Assembly (NCBI RefSeq): GCF_003390325.1
Contig: NZ_QUOK01000003.1
Location: 1-64,000, forward strand
DNA length: 64,000 bases
Direction: 5' to 3'
From: Rhodohalobacter sp. SW132
GTDB lineage: Bacteria; Bacteroidota; Rhodothermia; Balneolales; Balneolaceae
In this document: in pieces, positions 47,722 through 56,551 of the stretch
Numbering within the stretch: the stretch's first letter is position 1
How the letters are laid out: each line of letters begins with the position of its first letter
Notes under the pieces: model-generated
What the model was told of the DNA's origin: nothing
Seen by the model: the letters and a program-made list of their open reading frames with translations, nothing else
The model's database searches: none
Translations under genes and position numbers: made by a program

Positions 47722-49082
47722 GCGTTTCCGGTTATACGCTTCTGATTGTTGAATCATCCACCCTTGCCACACGAATTCAGCCGATGCTTCCGCAACACGT
47801 GGTCGTAATCGCAACCGATGGATTTCTCTGGACTCCCCATTTTAATCAACTGAAACTGAAACTTGGTATGCGGGCCGTTCCTGAAAAAAGAGAACTTCGG
47901 CGTGAAATTAAGCAGGAATCTGCCCGGGCTGTTAAAACCATTTTGGCCACCGACAGTGATCCATCCGGTGATTTCATCGCTTGGTCTGTCGCTAAAAATA
48001 TCGCATTAAACCGAATTTTCAGGGCTCCCTTGCGCGCCATATCAAAACAGAGCTTAGATGTCCTGATTGAATCTGATACTGTTGTTAACTGGAATCAGCT
48101 TCATCTGAAGCTTCAAAACCGCTACATCCTGCATTCGTTGTGGAAACAGGCCTATCCGAATCTCGATATTAAAACTGCGGCAACGGCTGCACTGTTTGCA
48201 GCTGAATTCCCCTGCCGCTCATTCCGGTCACCCGATGGGGATCGTTTTCAGTCTGACTGTCCGATAGTGGTTCGATACGGCTCAGAAATAAAACTCGATT
48301 CAGAAAGCGACCAAAAGCATTTCAAACACAATGAGCCGTTTAGCACGTTTGATGCCACAGTTAAAGCATTTGACCGAAACGGATCAACCTCCTATCAAAA
48401 AGCACAAGAGAAGCTCTACACCCTCTTTACGACCGCACATCCACAAACCGGTGAAGGATTAATCACCTACCCGCGAACCGACGCCGTAAGTTTTTATCCT
48501 GATACCTGGGATGAACTTTATCAGCAATGGATTGGTCGAAACAGAGCGACGGAATTTCTTCCAGCCTATCTACGGGATAAGCTCACCGGAAACGGAGTTC
48601 ACGAAGCGATTCATCCGGTAAGCATGGATGCCGATCCGGAGTATATCAATAAACACATTCCTTCTGATTTGGGAAATATTTATGCTGCAATTTATGATCA
48701 GACAGAAAAGGCGATCAGAATGCCCGATCAGGCTAAAGTTGTTTTTAATTCAAAATCGGCCGGAAGTTTTTTTCTGTCAGAAAATGACGATTTTAAAAGT
48801 CGTCCGGAAATGCTTCACCCGGTAATCCCGAGAGAAGATTATGGAAAAGAATTGAACCGTTACGGCGTTTTGCGTCCATCCGGTTTTGGCCAGTGGCTGG
48901 ATCGGGCGATCTCGGAAAATATCATACAGGTAAACCGCTGGGGAGACGTTCACCCCGGTGAAACTATTTTACCCCTGATTTCTGAAGGAGATCAATTTCA
49001 TACCAGGATTCTGAAAATGAAGGAAAAAGCGGATGATCCCGGCCTTAAAATTGAAACCATTCGTCAGATTCTCACGTCTTAA
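47718..49082 (+). CDS. Shortened, divergent type IA DNA topoisomerase homologue
   Basis: This 454-residue protein carries scattered TopA motifs. TLLIVESSTLATRI (Glu12) and ATDSDPSGDFIAWSV (Asp79, Asp81) are Toprim motifs. The usual third acidic residue of DxDREGE is replaced by Ser83, and the Arg by Pro82. GEGLITYPRTDAVSF keeps the active-site Tyr251, and GNGVHEAIHPV matches HEAIRP with Arg changed to His. It is much shorter than TopA (about 700-850 residues), lacks the C-terminal zinc fingers, and the GRVQ-type segment is not recognisable. The GTG start overlaps ybeY by GTGA. It could be a topoisomerase with a special substrate, possibly RNA given its partner, or a decaying paralogue. The first is speculation. 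Confidence 0.75.
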   Translation: MSVSGYTLLIVESSTLATRIQPMLPQHVVVIATDGFLWTPHFNQLKLKLGMRAVPEKRELRREIKQESARAVKTILATDSDPSGDFIAWSVAKNIALNRIFRAPLRAISKQSLDVLIESDTVVNWNQLHLKLQNRYILHSLWKQAYPNLDIKTAATAALFAAEFPCRSFRSPDGDRFQSDCPIVVRYGSEIKLDSESDQKHFKHNEPFSTFDATVKAFDRNGSTSYQKAQEKLYTLFTTAHPQTGEGLITYPRTDAVSFYPDTWDELYQQWIGRNRATEFLPAYLRDKLTGNGVHEAIHPVSMDADPEYINKHIPSDLGNIYAAIYDQTEKAIRMPDQAKVVFNSKSAGSFFLSENDDFKSRPEMLHPVIPREDYGKELNRYGVLRPSGFGQWLDRAISENIIQVNRWGDVHPGETILPLISEGDQFHTRILKMKEKADDPGLKIETIRQILTS

Positions 49083-49090
49083 GTCGAGCT

Positions 49091-50221
49091 ATGGAAACGG
49101 ACAAATATTCGCAATCGAACCATCATACTGAAGATGAAAACAGCATTGGATCTAAATCGCTGGAAGATATTCTGACCGACCATTTTCCGGTCGGCATTGA
49201 ATCAGAAAATCAATCCTCTAAACATGACTCCAAATCTAAAAAAAGGCAAGAAAGCTCCCGCCGGCTGAAGTTTCTGCGACCCATACCGTGGATTTTGGGA
49301 GGACTGTTTCTTTTCTCCTTCTGGTGGGATTTTGATGGGATTTGGGCCGAAACGGCGCTTGTAACGTTACAATTTGACGGGCTTATCCGGATCATCTCTA
49401 TCAGCGGTTTGATCGGTTTTCTAACAAACCGGATTGCGATCACCATGCTCTTTCGTCCCGCTAAAAAACGTCCTATTCTTGGCCAGGGACTCATTCCCGC
49501 TCACAAAGACCGGATTGCCCGACGCTTGGCCATTTCTGTTTCGGATGACATGATTAATTCAGAACTGATCCGAAGTAAACTTCGGGAATCCGGAGCCATC
49601 GCCCGTTTCCGTGAAAGCACCACTGGTGTGATTCGTGATGTTCTTCAGAAGCCGGAATTCCGGAGCGATCTTAAAAGCTGGTTATCTGAAGCCCTGGATC
49701 ATATCATATCAGAACCGGACTTTCGCGAGCGGATGACCAGGGAAATAACGGACGAAATCGAAAGAGCCTCATCCCATAAACCGATCGAGCGGGCTGCACT
49801 GAAGACCTATCTCTTCCTGAGGGGCAGTCATATCCGCGACCTTGTTGATGAAGCTCTTCATAAACTTCCTGCAAAACTTCACCGGGAAATTAACATTGTT
49901 GATTCGATTCTCGATGATTTTCCCGACTCGATTGACCAAAACCAAACCACAATCGATCGTGTGGCAACATCACTGCTTGATCGCCTGATTCGTCAGCTCG
50001 ATGTAAAAAAAATTGTGGAAGAAAACCTCAAAACCTACGATGAAGAAAAGCTGGAGCAGATGATAAAAGGTGCCACCAACGAGCACCTCACCACCATTCA
50101 ATACCTCGGCGCAGTACTGGGTACCATCGGCGGATTTGTAATCTGGGAGCCGATATTGAGCCTCATCATAATCGGCAGCCTCGCAGGGATTATCATCCTG
50201 TTGGAGAAGATGCTGGAATAA
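49091..50221 (+). CDS. DUF445 family membrane protein
   Basis: This 376-residue protein matches the DUF445 family. A charged N-terminal region precedes a hydrophobic helix (PWILGGLFLFSFWW) and the hallmark GLIGFLTNRIAITMLFRPAKKRPILGQGLIPAHKDRIARRLA at about residues 112-155. A long helical body follows, with two membrane helices at the end (LGTIGGFVIWEPILSLIIIGSLAGIIILLEKM). Function is unknown for the family; the structure suggests an inner-membrane-anchored helical protein. It is 8 bp after the topoisomerase-like gene and probably in the same operon. Confidence 0.85.
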   Translation: METDKYSQSNHHTEDENSIGSKSLEDILTDHFPVGIESENQSSKHDSKSKKRQESSRRLKFLRPIPWILGGLFLFSFWWDFDGIWAETALVTLQFDGLIRIISISGLIGFLTNRIAITMLFRPAKKRPILGQGLIPAHKDRIARRLAISVSDDMINSELIRSKLRESGAIARFRESTTGVIRDVLQKPEFRSDLKSWLSEALDHIISEPDFRERMTREITDEIERASSHKPIERAALKTYLFLRGSHIRDLVDEALHKLPAKLHREINIVDSILDDFPDSIDQNQTTIDRVATSLLDRLIRQLDVKKIVEENLKTYDEEKLEQMIKGATNEHLTTIQYLGAVLGTIGGFVIWEPILSLIIIGSLAGIIILLEKMLE

Positions 50222-50235
50222 CCCTCCACCTCATC

Positions 50236-50598
50236 AGATATGGTATTTCTGAGGGGATCTAAATTATGCACTATTCATTATCCCAAGAAGGTTTGGTAAA
50301 TCGGAACCTGTTGGTTTCCTTAAGAAATACCATATCTCTTCATTGGCAGGATTTCCGAGCCTTTTTAGATATGGTATTTCTGCGGGTTCTAAATTATGCT
50401 ACATGCTTTAACTCAAATAAGGCTCAATGCCTGGCAACTCGTTGGTTTCCATGAGAAATACCATATCTCTCCGATGGCAGGATTTCCGGGTCTTTTTAGA
50501 TATGGTATTTCTGAAGATTCTGAATTATGCACAATTCAAAATCCAGAAATGACTCAGGACATTGGAATGCGATGGTTTCCATGAGAAATACCATATCT
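50236..50598. repeat. Three tandem 131-bp repeats, each bounded by 15-bp perfect inverted repeats
   Basis: Elements at 50236-50337, 50367-50468 and 50498-50598 each start with AGATATGGTATTTCT and end with the exact reverse complement AGAAATACCATATCT. Spacers of 29 bp between them share GGCAGGATTTCCG and a following T-run. The interior keeps AAATTATGC and TTGGTTTCC. They fill the convergent gap between the DUF445 and outer-membrane protein genes. Confidence 0.9.
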
Positions 50599-50626
50599 CA
50601 GGGATAAGACAATCATCCGATGAAGA

Positions 50627-52339
50627 TTATAGCCCGGCAGTGATCCCCACGTGAACTTTGCCGTTTGCGAGATCTTCATCTGGTGAGATCGCATAACTGA
50701 ATTTGATGATACCGAGAGGTGACTGAAAAGCCAATCCGAAACCAAGTGACGATATTTGTTGAGAAATTTCGAATTGTGAAGTTGCTTCATTAATGAGCTG
50801 CGGGCGATTGTAATATCCGGTTGCTCCAAAAATGAATAGGTATGAATTTCTGTCAAGCAGGTAGCGGCCCTCAAGTTCGGCCCAGACGGCAGATGAAGCT
50901 CGAAACTGATCTTCCCGGAATCCCCGAATCGACTCCGCCCCGCCAAAACGAAACAGATCAGTGATTAAATACGCAGGGCTCTCCAGCAGCATTGTCTCTA
51001 CACGCGGAGCAAGAACCTGACGTGGGCCCAGAGGGATGTACCCGCGAAGGTCAGCCCTGAGGATCGTTTGGCTAAACGACTGCAGATCCGGATCATCAAA
51101 CCTCTCATCATTCATAAATCGCCGACCCCTTTCAAGGGTAACGCTGCTTCTGTAGCCACGCGTGGGAACACGGTAGCGATCAGTATTTCGGATACTGAAC
51201 CCCAGGCCGTAGAAATTTGCTCTTGAATCGAGAGCCGGTGCCGTAATTCCCGATGTAATATCCGCCACCGAGCTTCTTTCTGCACGGACGTGAGTCGTAA
51301 TTTCAAAACCGGTAAATATTCGGTAACCTGATCGCAGCTCCATATTGCGCACAAGGTAGCTCGAATCCTGCTGGGTAAAGTGCAGATTTACACCAGCCCG
51401 CAACGGCAGACCACCGATAAACTGCTGCTCTGCCGTCACATTCAGTTTTGATACGAGCGGTTGAAGTTGCTCATATCTAAGATCGATACTATTCCCGTCA
51501 GAGATCGTATTACGCAGCAGAATATCACCATAACCGGCAATATTCCCGGATCCGGTTGCGTCGGGCACGTAGCCGATCAGACCGTCAAAAAAATTGAGCT
51601 GCTGCTCTTCTACTGTGTAAAGTACGTATGCATCATCTCCTGCAAAAATCAATTCACCGTCAGACACGTCATTGAAATAGCCCGAATTAACAAGATTTCG
51701 CCTTCCTCTCTCAATCAGGCCGGAGTCCGCACGATCACCCGTCCGGATTCCTGAAACACGCCCAAAAAACAAAGGGTTGTTTCGTTCAACGCCTTCAAAC
51801 CGGACTCCCTCAACCGTAATTTCATCTCCCGGAACAATTTCAGCGGAAACAGAAATAGAGCAGGATTCCGGATCTTTTGTAACCTCACTGATTTTAAACT
51901 CACTTAATAAAAATCCCGCTTCATCATAGGCCGACAACCAATCTGAGGAGATTCGGTTAAGCAATTCTTCCGTAAAATATTCTCCCTCATAGCGGCTAAC
52001 GGGGATGAATGCAGGCTGAGAGGCTTCAGCATCGCTGATTACCGATAACGATTCCAGGTGGTAGCGGCACCCTTCCCTGACGTAAACTGAGATCTTTTCG
52101 GGAAAAATCTTCACAGAGTCTACTGAAAAATCAAGGTAGCCCTCTTTACTGAAGCTTAATTGGACGAGAGTGCTGATTTCATCTTCAGCAGCGGCAGCCT
52201 GTATATCTGATTGAATATCAGGAGAAATGGAGAGAGAACCATCTTGGCCAATAATTTCAATTTCTGATGTCTGTGCCGACAACCCAAACATATAGCCGGA
52301 CAGCAGAAAAAGTAAAATTATCGCAGAAAACCGTTTCAT
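50627..52339 (-). CDS. BamA/TamA-like outer-membrane beta-barrel protein
   Basis: This 570-residue protein has a signal peptide (to about residue 22, FGLSAQ) and one or two POTRA-like domains (EGCRYHLESLSVISD and GDEITVEGVRFEGVERN). A 16-strand Omp85-type barrel follows, shown by RVPTRGYRSSVTLERG and the family signature LFRFGGAESIRGFREDQFRA near residue 470. It could be TamA-like or a surface antigen of the D15 type; it is shorter than BamA. It is cut off from DUF445 by the triple repeat, and its stop lies near a CATCGGATGA half-element at 50613-50622. Confidence 0.83.
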   Translation of the reverse strand: MKRFSAIILLFLLSGYMFGLSAQTSEIEIIGQDGSLSISPDIQSDIQAAAAEDEISTLVQLSFSKEGYLDFSVDSVKIFPEKISVYVREGCRYHLESLSVISDAEASQPAFIPVSRYEGEYFTEELLNRISSDWLSAYDEAGFLLSEFKISEVTKDPESCSISVSAEIVPGDEITVEGVRFEGVERNNPLFFGRVSGIRTGDRADSGLIERGRRNLVNSGYFNDVSDGELIFAGDDAYVLYTVEEQQLNFFDGLIGYVPDATGSGNIAGYGDILLRNTISDGNSIDLRYEQLQPLVSKLNVTAEQQFIGGLPLRAGVNLHFTQQDSSYLVRNMELRSGYRIFTGFEITTHVRAERSSVADITSGITAPALDSRANFYGLGFSIRNTDRYRVPTRGYRSSVTLERGRRFMNDERFDDPDLQSFSQTILRADLRGYIPLGPRQVLAPRVETMLLESPAYLITDLFRFGGAESIRGFREDQFRASSAVWAELEGRYLLDRNSYLFIFGATGYYNRPQLINEATSQFEISQQISSLGFGLAFQSPLGIIKFSYAISPDEDLANGKVHVGITAGL

Positions 52340-52377
52340 GCTCCGCGTATTAAAATTTTTGACAGCGCCGTATAAGA

Positions 52378-53229
52378 TCAGCGCCTGATCAGATCCGAAA
52401 CAAATGTGGGCAGCGCGAATGCACCCCGGTGGATATCACTATTATAATAACGAAGACCGCCCAGATTTTTGATGCCATTTTCAATCCGTTTGATGGTTTC
52501 ATCAGACAACGGATCATCTCCGCGGGATGCGCACGCCATCGACCACATTCCGGCGGGATAGAGCGGTATGAAATTGAGATACATTTTTGAAATCGGAAAC
52601 AGATCATCCAGCGCATTGAATACTTTTTTCATGCTCGGATGATATGACTCCACCCAGGGACTTTCTGTCTGGGCTGTTAAGACACCTTCATCAGAAAGAG
52701 CATTCAGACAGTATTGGTAAAAATCTTTTTCGAACAGACCTTCTGCCGGACCTACCGGATCCGAACCATCAATAATGATCACATCGTATGGATCCTTCAC
52801 ACTCTTTACGAACGCGATTCCATCTTCATAGAGTACGTTCAACTTTGGATTTTCAAAATCTCCGACTTCCGGAAAATGTAGTTTTGATGCGTCCACTACC
52901 GTTTTATCGATCTCAACCATATCAACGTGAACAACGGATTGATGCTTCAAAACCTCACGAGCCGTGCCGCCATCCCCGCCGCCAATAATCAGCACACGCT
53001 GTGGGTTCGGATGGGTAAACATGGCGGTGTGGCTGATCATTTCGTGATATACAAACTCATCACGCTCACTTAGCATCACCATTCCATCGATGGTCATCAG
53101 GTTGCCCCAGGTATCGGTTTCGTATACCTCAACCAGCTGATATTCAGACTGTTCAGAGAAGAGAAGTTTTTTCAGGCCGATCGTTAGGCCCGTCTGTTCG
53201 TTGTAGTATTCGTTATACTGTAAAGGCAT
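52378..53229 (-). CDS. speE: Polyamine aminopropyltransferase (spermidine synthase)
   Basis: This 283-residue SpeE-family enzyme transfers aminopropyl from decarboxylated SAM to a polyamine. EYNEYYNEQTGLTIGLKKLLFSEQSEYQLVEVYET begins the beta-hairpin domain. RVLIIGGGDGGTAREVLKH is the dcSAM-binding loop, then VDMVEIDKTVVDASK and DVIIIDGSDPVGPAEGLF with the catalytic Asp. It follows the arginine decarboxylase gene by 28 bp. The acceptor could be putrescine or agmatine; the gene neighbours favour an agmatine route. Confidence 0.93.
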   Translation of the reverse strand: MPLQYNEYYNEQTGLTIGLKKLLFSEQSEYQLVEVYETDTWGNLMTIDGMVMLSERDEFVYHEMISHTAMFTHPNPQRVLIIGGGDGGTAREVLKHQSVVHVDMVEIDKTVVDASKLHFPEVGDFENPKLNVLYEDGIAFVKSVKDPYDVIIIDGSDPVGPAEGLFEKDFYQYCLNALSDEGVLTAQTESPWVESYHPSMKKVFNALDDLFPISKMYLNFIPLYPAGMWSMACASRGDDPLSDETIKRIENGIKNLGGLRYYNSDIHRGAFALPTFVSDLIRR

Positions 53230-53257
53230 TTAGGTGATTTCTGTTCTGAATCCGATT

Positions 53258-53734
53258 TTATTTATACCAGAGCACAGCGGCTGCAAAAACAGATCCGCAG
53301 TTTTTTATTTTGTGCTCAATACCGAATGACTTGATCTCCTTCAGTTTTCGATTTCTGTAGTCAAAACCGTCAATTACCATCTGGCGCACAATACCTTCAA
53401 CAGTGTCGAGATCGGCGTGATCTTCAAACTCCATAATCACTCCGGGCTCGGTATCATCTTCAGGAATTCCAACGGCAATTGCCGCTGAGATCAGTCGTCC
53501 CGGCGTATTCCCGTCAATAGTAGCGTAAGCGAGCGGGATCAGGCCCCCTTTCGGAAAATTGATCTGGCTTACATCCACCTGTTCGGCGGCAGGCGGCAGA
53601 ATACTGCTCATTCGCATAAGATTTGTATCACCGACACCGGCATTCAATAGTGCTTTATCAAAAGCATTTAAACGGGTTCTGCCCTCAGCGGAACCGCGCA
53701 CAAGGCAGTAGATATTTGGGGTTTTCACCATCAT
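53258..53734 (-). CDS. Pyruvoyl-dependent arginine decarboxylase
   Basis: This 158-residue PvlArgDC makes agmatine from arginine. The self-cleavage site lies in NLMRMSSILPPAAEQVD (about residues 38-54), where the second Ser becomes the pyruvoyl group. PKGGLIPLAYATIDGNTPGRLISAAIAVG is the following core. Proteins of this kind occur in archaea and in Chlamydiae and Bacteroidetes-like bacteria. It stands between speD and speE, so arginine is the likely carbon source for polyamines here. Length is normal. Confidence 0.9.
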   Translation of the reverse strand: MMVKTPNIYCLVRGSAEGRTRLNAFDKALLNAGVGDTNLMRMSSILPPAAEQVDVSQINFPKGGLIPLAYATIDGNTPGRLISAAIAVGIPEDDTEPGVIMEFEDHADLDTVEGIVRQMVIDGFDYRNRKLKEIKSFGIEHKIKNCGSVFAAAVLWYK

Positions 53735-53805
53735 ATCAAAAAAAGGTTTATAGAATTATAGTGATTGTGAGATAAGTAAACTCCAGATAGAACCGGCTGC
53801 AGTTT

Positions 53806-54210
53806 TTAATTCGATTTTTCAGAAGGTGCGGGTTTGAACAGAAGACGCTGACCATCCGGCACTTTAAATAGTCCCCGTTTCATTTCCATGCTGGATACAT
53901 TTTTCGACTCAAAATACTCTTTAAGCTTCTCCTGGATTATCCATGGGTCAATCGTATCACCGCAGGTAAAAATATCAACTGCTGCGTAATTGTACTCCGG
54001 CCAGGTATGAATGGCCACATGAGATTCCGCAATCACCACAACACCACTCACACCATACGGGCTGAATTTGTGAAAATTGTGAGAGATAATAGTAGCTCCC
54101 GATGCTTTAGTGGCATTTATCAGAGACGATTCTATGTAATCTACGTCATTTATATTTGATTCTTTGCAATCGTAAAATTCAACAAGGATTTGACGACCGA
54201 GTGCTTCCAT
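53806..54210 (-). CDS. speD: S-adenosylmethionine decarboxylase proenzyme
   Basis: This 134-residue SpeD is the short prokaryotic form and makes decarboxylated SAM for SpeE. The processing site is VVIAESHVAIHTWPEYNYAAVDIFTCGD, where the Ser of ESH becomes the pyruvoyl group. The N-terminal GRQILVEFYDCKESNINDVDYIESSL and the ATIISHNFHKFSPYGVSGVVV block complete the fold. It is the first gene of a speD-arginine decarboxylase-speE operon. The start is an ATG. Confidence 0.95.
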   Translation of the reverse strand: MEALGRQILVEFYDCKESNINDVDYIESSLINATKASGATIISHNFHKFSPYGVSGVVVIAESHVAIHTWPEYNYAAVDIFTCGDTIDPWIIQEKLKEYFESKNVSSMEMKRGLFKVPDGQRLLFKPAPSEKSN

Positions 54211-54372
54211 GGCAAAATCGATTTAGAGTAAAAATTGGCTGAATAAAAAATCAGCATTGTAATTGACAAATAGTGATTATATCCTGTCAGTATGATATTA
54301 CTATATATGCCAAATGAATTTGAACGGCATAAAATTCAAAAGAACAAATAATACGCAGAATTTATCGGAAAT

Positions 54373-56358
54373 ATGATAACTGCCAAAGAAAAAATTTCAA
54401 AAAGTTCAGCATTAGAGATCTACAAAAATCTATTAATGCCGAGACTCATCGAAGAAAAAATGCTGAATCTTCTTCGGCAAAACAAAATCAGCAAATGGTT
54501 TTCCGGAATCGGTCAGGAAGCGATCTCCGTTGGCGTTGCCGCTAACCTCGAAAATGAAGACTATCTCCTTCCGATGCATCGGAATCTGGGCGTCTTCACC
54601 ACACGCGGAGTACCTCTCTATCCCCTTTTCTGCCAGCTGTTTGGAAAGTCTGACGGATTTACCGGCGGACGTGACCGATCGTTTCATTTCGGTACAACGG
54701 AACACCGGATTTTCGGCATGATCTCACACCTCGCAGCGACTATGCCAGTGGCTGATGGAATCGCTCTGGCTCAAAAACTAAATGGCACAAATCGTGTGGC
54801 CGTGAGTTTTTGCGGGGATGGGGGAACCAGTGAAGGCGACTTTCATGAGGCGTTAAACCTTGCCGGAGTGTGGAAACTGCCCGTTATTTTTGTGATTGAA
54901 AATAACGGATACGGCCTCTCCACTCCTGTTTCCGAACAATATGCGTGCGAAAACCTGGCCGACCGCGCCGCCGGTTATGGACTGCACGGTATGATTGTGG
55001 ATGGCAATAACTATTTTGAAGTATCCGAAGCGGTCAAAAAAGCCCGTACACTTGCCATTGGGGGGAAACCAGTTCTCATCGAAGCCAAGACGTTTCGTAT
55101 GAGGGGCCACGAAGAGGCATCAGGCACCTTTTATGTGGAGGATAAAGAGTTCGAAAAGTGGAAGCCAAAAGATCCCATCCACCGTTTTGAGGAGTGGCTG
55201 CGCAGCCAAGATATGGTCGATGATAAGTCGTTACTGGCCTTTCGCGAAGAGTTGACCAGTCAGTTTGAGCCGATTCTCAAGAAAGCACTTAAGGCAGAGG
55301 AACCGGTGTTTGATGAATCCCATGAACGAAACCGTGCGGGACTTGTTCCATTTTCTGTTTCTGAAAAAAACGGTCAGGATTCCGGCTCATCGGAGAAACG
55401 AATGGTGGATGCCATACAGCTTGCGCATCGGCAGGCGTTTGATGAGGATGAGTCATTTATCCTGATGGGTCAGGATGTCGCTGAATATGGTGGTGTTTTT
55501 AAAGTATCGGAAGGATTTGTTGAGAGGTACGGAAAGGAACGGATTCGCAATACCCCGATCATAGAATCCGGTGCGATCGGTGCGGCTATCGGGCTCGCAA
55601 TTGAGGGATTCAAGCCGGTTGTGGAGATGCAGTTCGCGGATTTTATCACCTGTGGGTTTAACCAGATCGTAAACAACCTCACAAAAGGACGCTACCGCTG
55701 GATGCCTGAAATGAATATCACTATTCGTGCACCGCATGGCGGTGGTGTGGGTGCCGGACCGTTTCATTCACAAACACCTGAAGCGTGGTTTATGGGATTG
55801 CCCGGGCTGAGAGTTATCGTTCCGTCATCTGTTCAGGATGCACAGGATATGCTCTACACTGCACTGTATGATCCCAATCCGGTTCTTTTTTTCGAGCACA
55901 AAAAACTTTACCGCAGCGTGAAAGAGATCACACCCGACAGATGTCGTTTTACCGATCTGAGCCGGGCAAAAGTGGTTCGTCAGGGGCGTGATGCGACCAT
56001 CATCACATTTGGATATGGTGTGCACTGGGCCCGTGAGATAGCAGATCAATTTGCAAAAGATAACGTTGAAATTGAGATACTGGACCTGAGGTCACTTGCA
56101 CCGCTCGATCTGAAATCCATCCGAAAAACCGTGGGAAATACAGGAAAAGTTCTGCTTCTTGAAGAAGCATCGGAAATCATGGGACCGATGAGTGAAATAT
56201 CTGCGTACATTTCCGAGCACTGCTTTGACCTTCTTGATGCTCCAGTGATTCGTTGCTCATCCATCCACACCCCGATACCGTTCAGCAAAGAGCTGGAGAA
56301 AGGATATATGGCTGATTATCGTCTGAAGGAGAAGCTTGAAAAGTTGTTGAGGTATTGA
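54373..56358 (+). CDS. Fused alpha/beta E1 component of a 2-oxo acid dehydrogenase
   Basis: This 661-residue protein joins the E1 alpha and beta subunits of a thiamine-dependent 2-oxoacid dehydrogenase, probably the branched-chain or 2-oxoisovalerate type. The alpha part (1-about 330) has the ThDP motif GDGGTSEGDFHEALNLAGVWKLPVIFVIENNGYG. The beta part (about 340-661) has GQDVAEYGGVFKVSEGFVERYGKERIRNTPIIE and PHGGGVGAGPFHSQTPEAWF. No E2 or E3 gene is nearby. Fused forms are seen in Bacteroidota. The acid used cannot be fixed from sequence. Confidence 0.9.
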   Translation: MITAKEKISKSSALEIYKNLLMPRLIEEKMLNLLRQNKISKWFSGIGQEAISVGVAANLENEDYLLPMHRNLGVFTTRGVPLYPLFCQLFGKSDGFTGGRDRSFHFGTTEHRIFGMISHLAATMPVADGIALAQKLNGTNRVAVSFCGDGGTSEGDFHEALNLAGVWKLPVIFVIENNGYGLSTPVSEQYACENLADRAAGYGLHGMIVDGNNYFEVSEAVKKARTLAIGGKPVLIEAKTFRMRGHEEASGTFYVEDKEFEKWKPKDPIHRFEEWLRSQDMVDDKSLLAFREELTSQFEPILKKALKAEEPVFDESHERNRAGLVPFSVSEKNGQDSGSSEKRMVDAIQLAHRQAFDEDESFILMGQDVAEYGGVFKVSEGFVERYGKERIRNTPIIESGAIGAAIGLAIEGFKPVVEMQFADFITCGFNQIVNNLTKGRYRWMPEMNITIRAPHGGGVGAGPFHSQTPEAWFMGLPGLRVIVPSSVQDAQDMLYTALYDPNPVLFFEHKKLYRSVKEITPDRCRFTDLSRAKVVRQGRDATIITFGYGVHWAREIADQFAKDNVEIEILDLRSLAPLDLKSIRKTVGNTGKVLLLEEASEIMGPMSEISAYISEHCFDLLDAPVIRCSSIHTPIPFSKELEKGYMADYRLKEKLEKLLRY

Positions 56359-56435
56359 GAAGTGTTGAGTTATGAGTGATGAGTGATGAGTTATGAGTTG
56401 TTTGATGTAGATCTTTTTTGTGCTTAATTATTTTT

Positions 56436-56488
56436 AAAAACCTCAAACGCTTTGAGTGTCCGGTTGGATACTTAAAGGTTTGAGGTTT
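56436..56488. terminator. Candidate bidirectional terminator hairpin
   Basis: AAAACCTCAAAC and GTTTGAGGTTT form an 11-bp stem with an A-run on the left and T residues on the right. It lies between the converging E1 and thuA genes, where a shared terminator is expected. Just before it, 56366-56400 is a GAGTGATGAG low-complexity tract. Confidence 0.75.
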
Positions 56489-56551
56489 CTATATTCTATA
56501 TTTGAAAATCCTGAGCTCACCAAATTTATGCTTGTTAGAGCTATCGGATGA

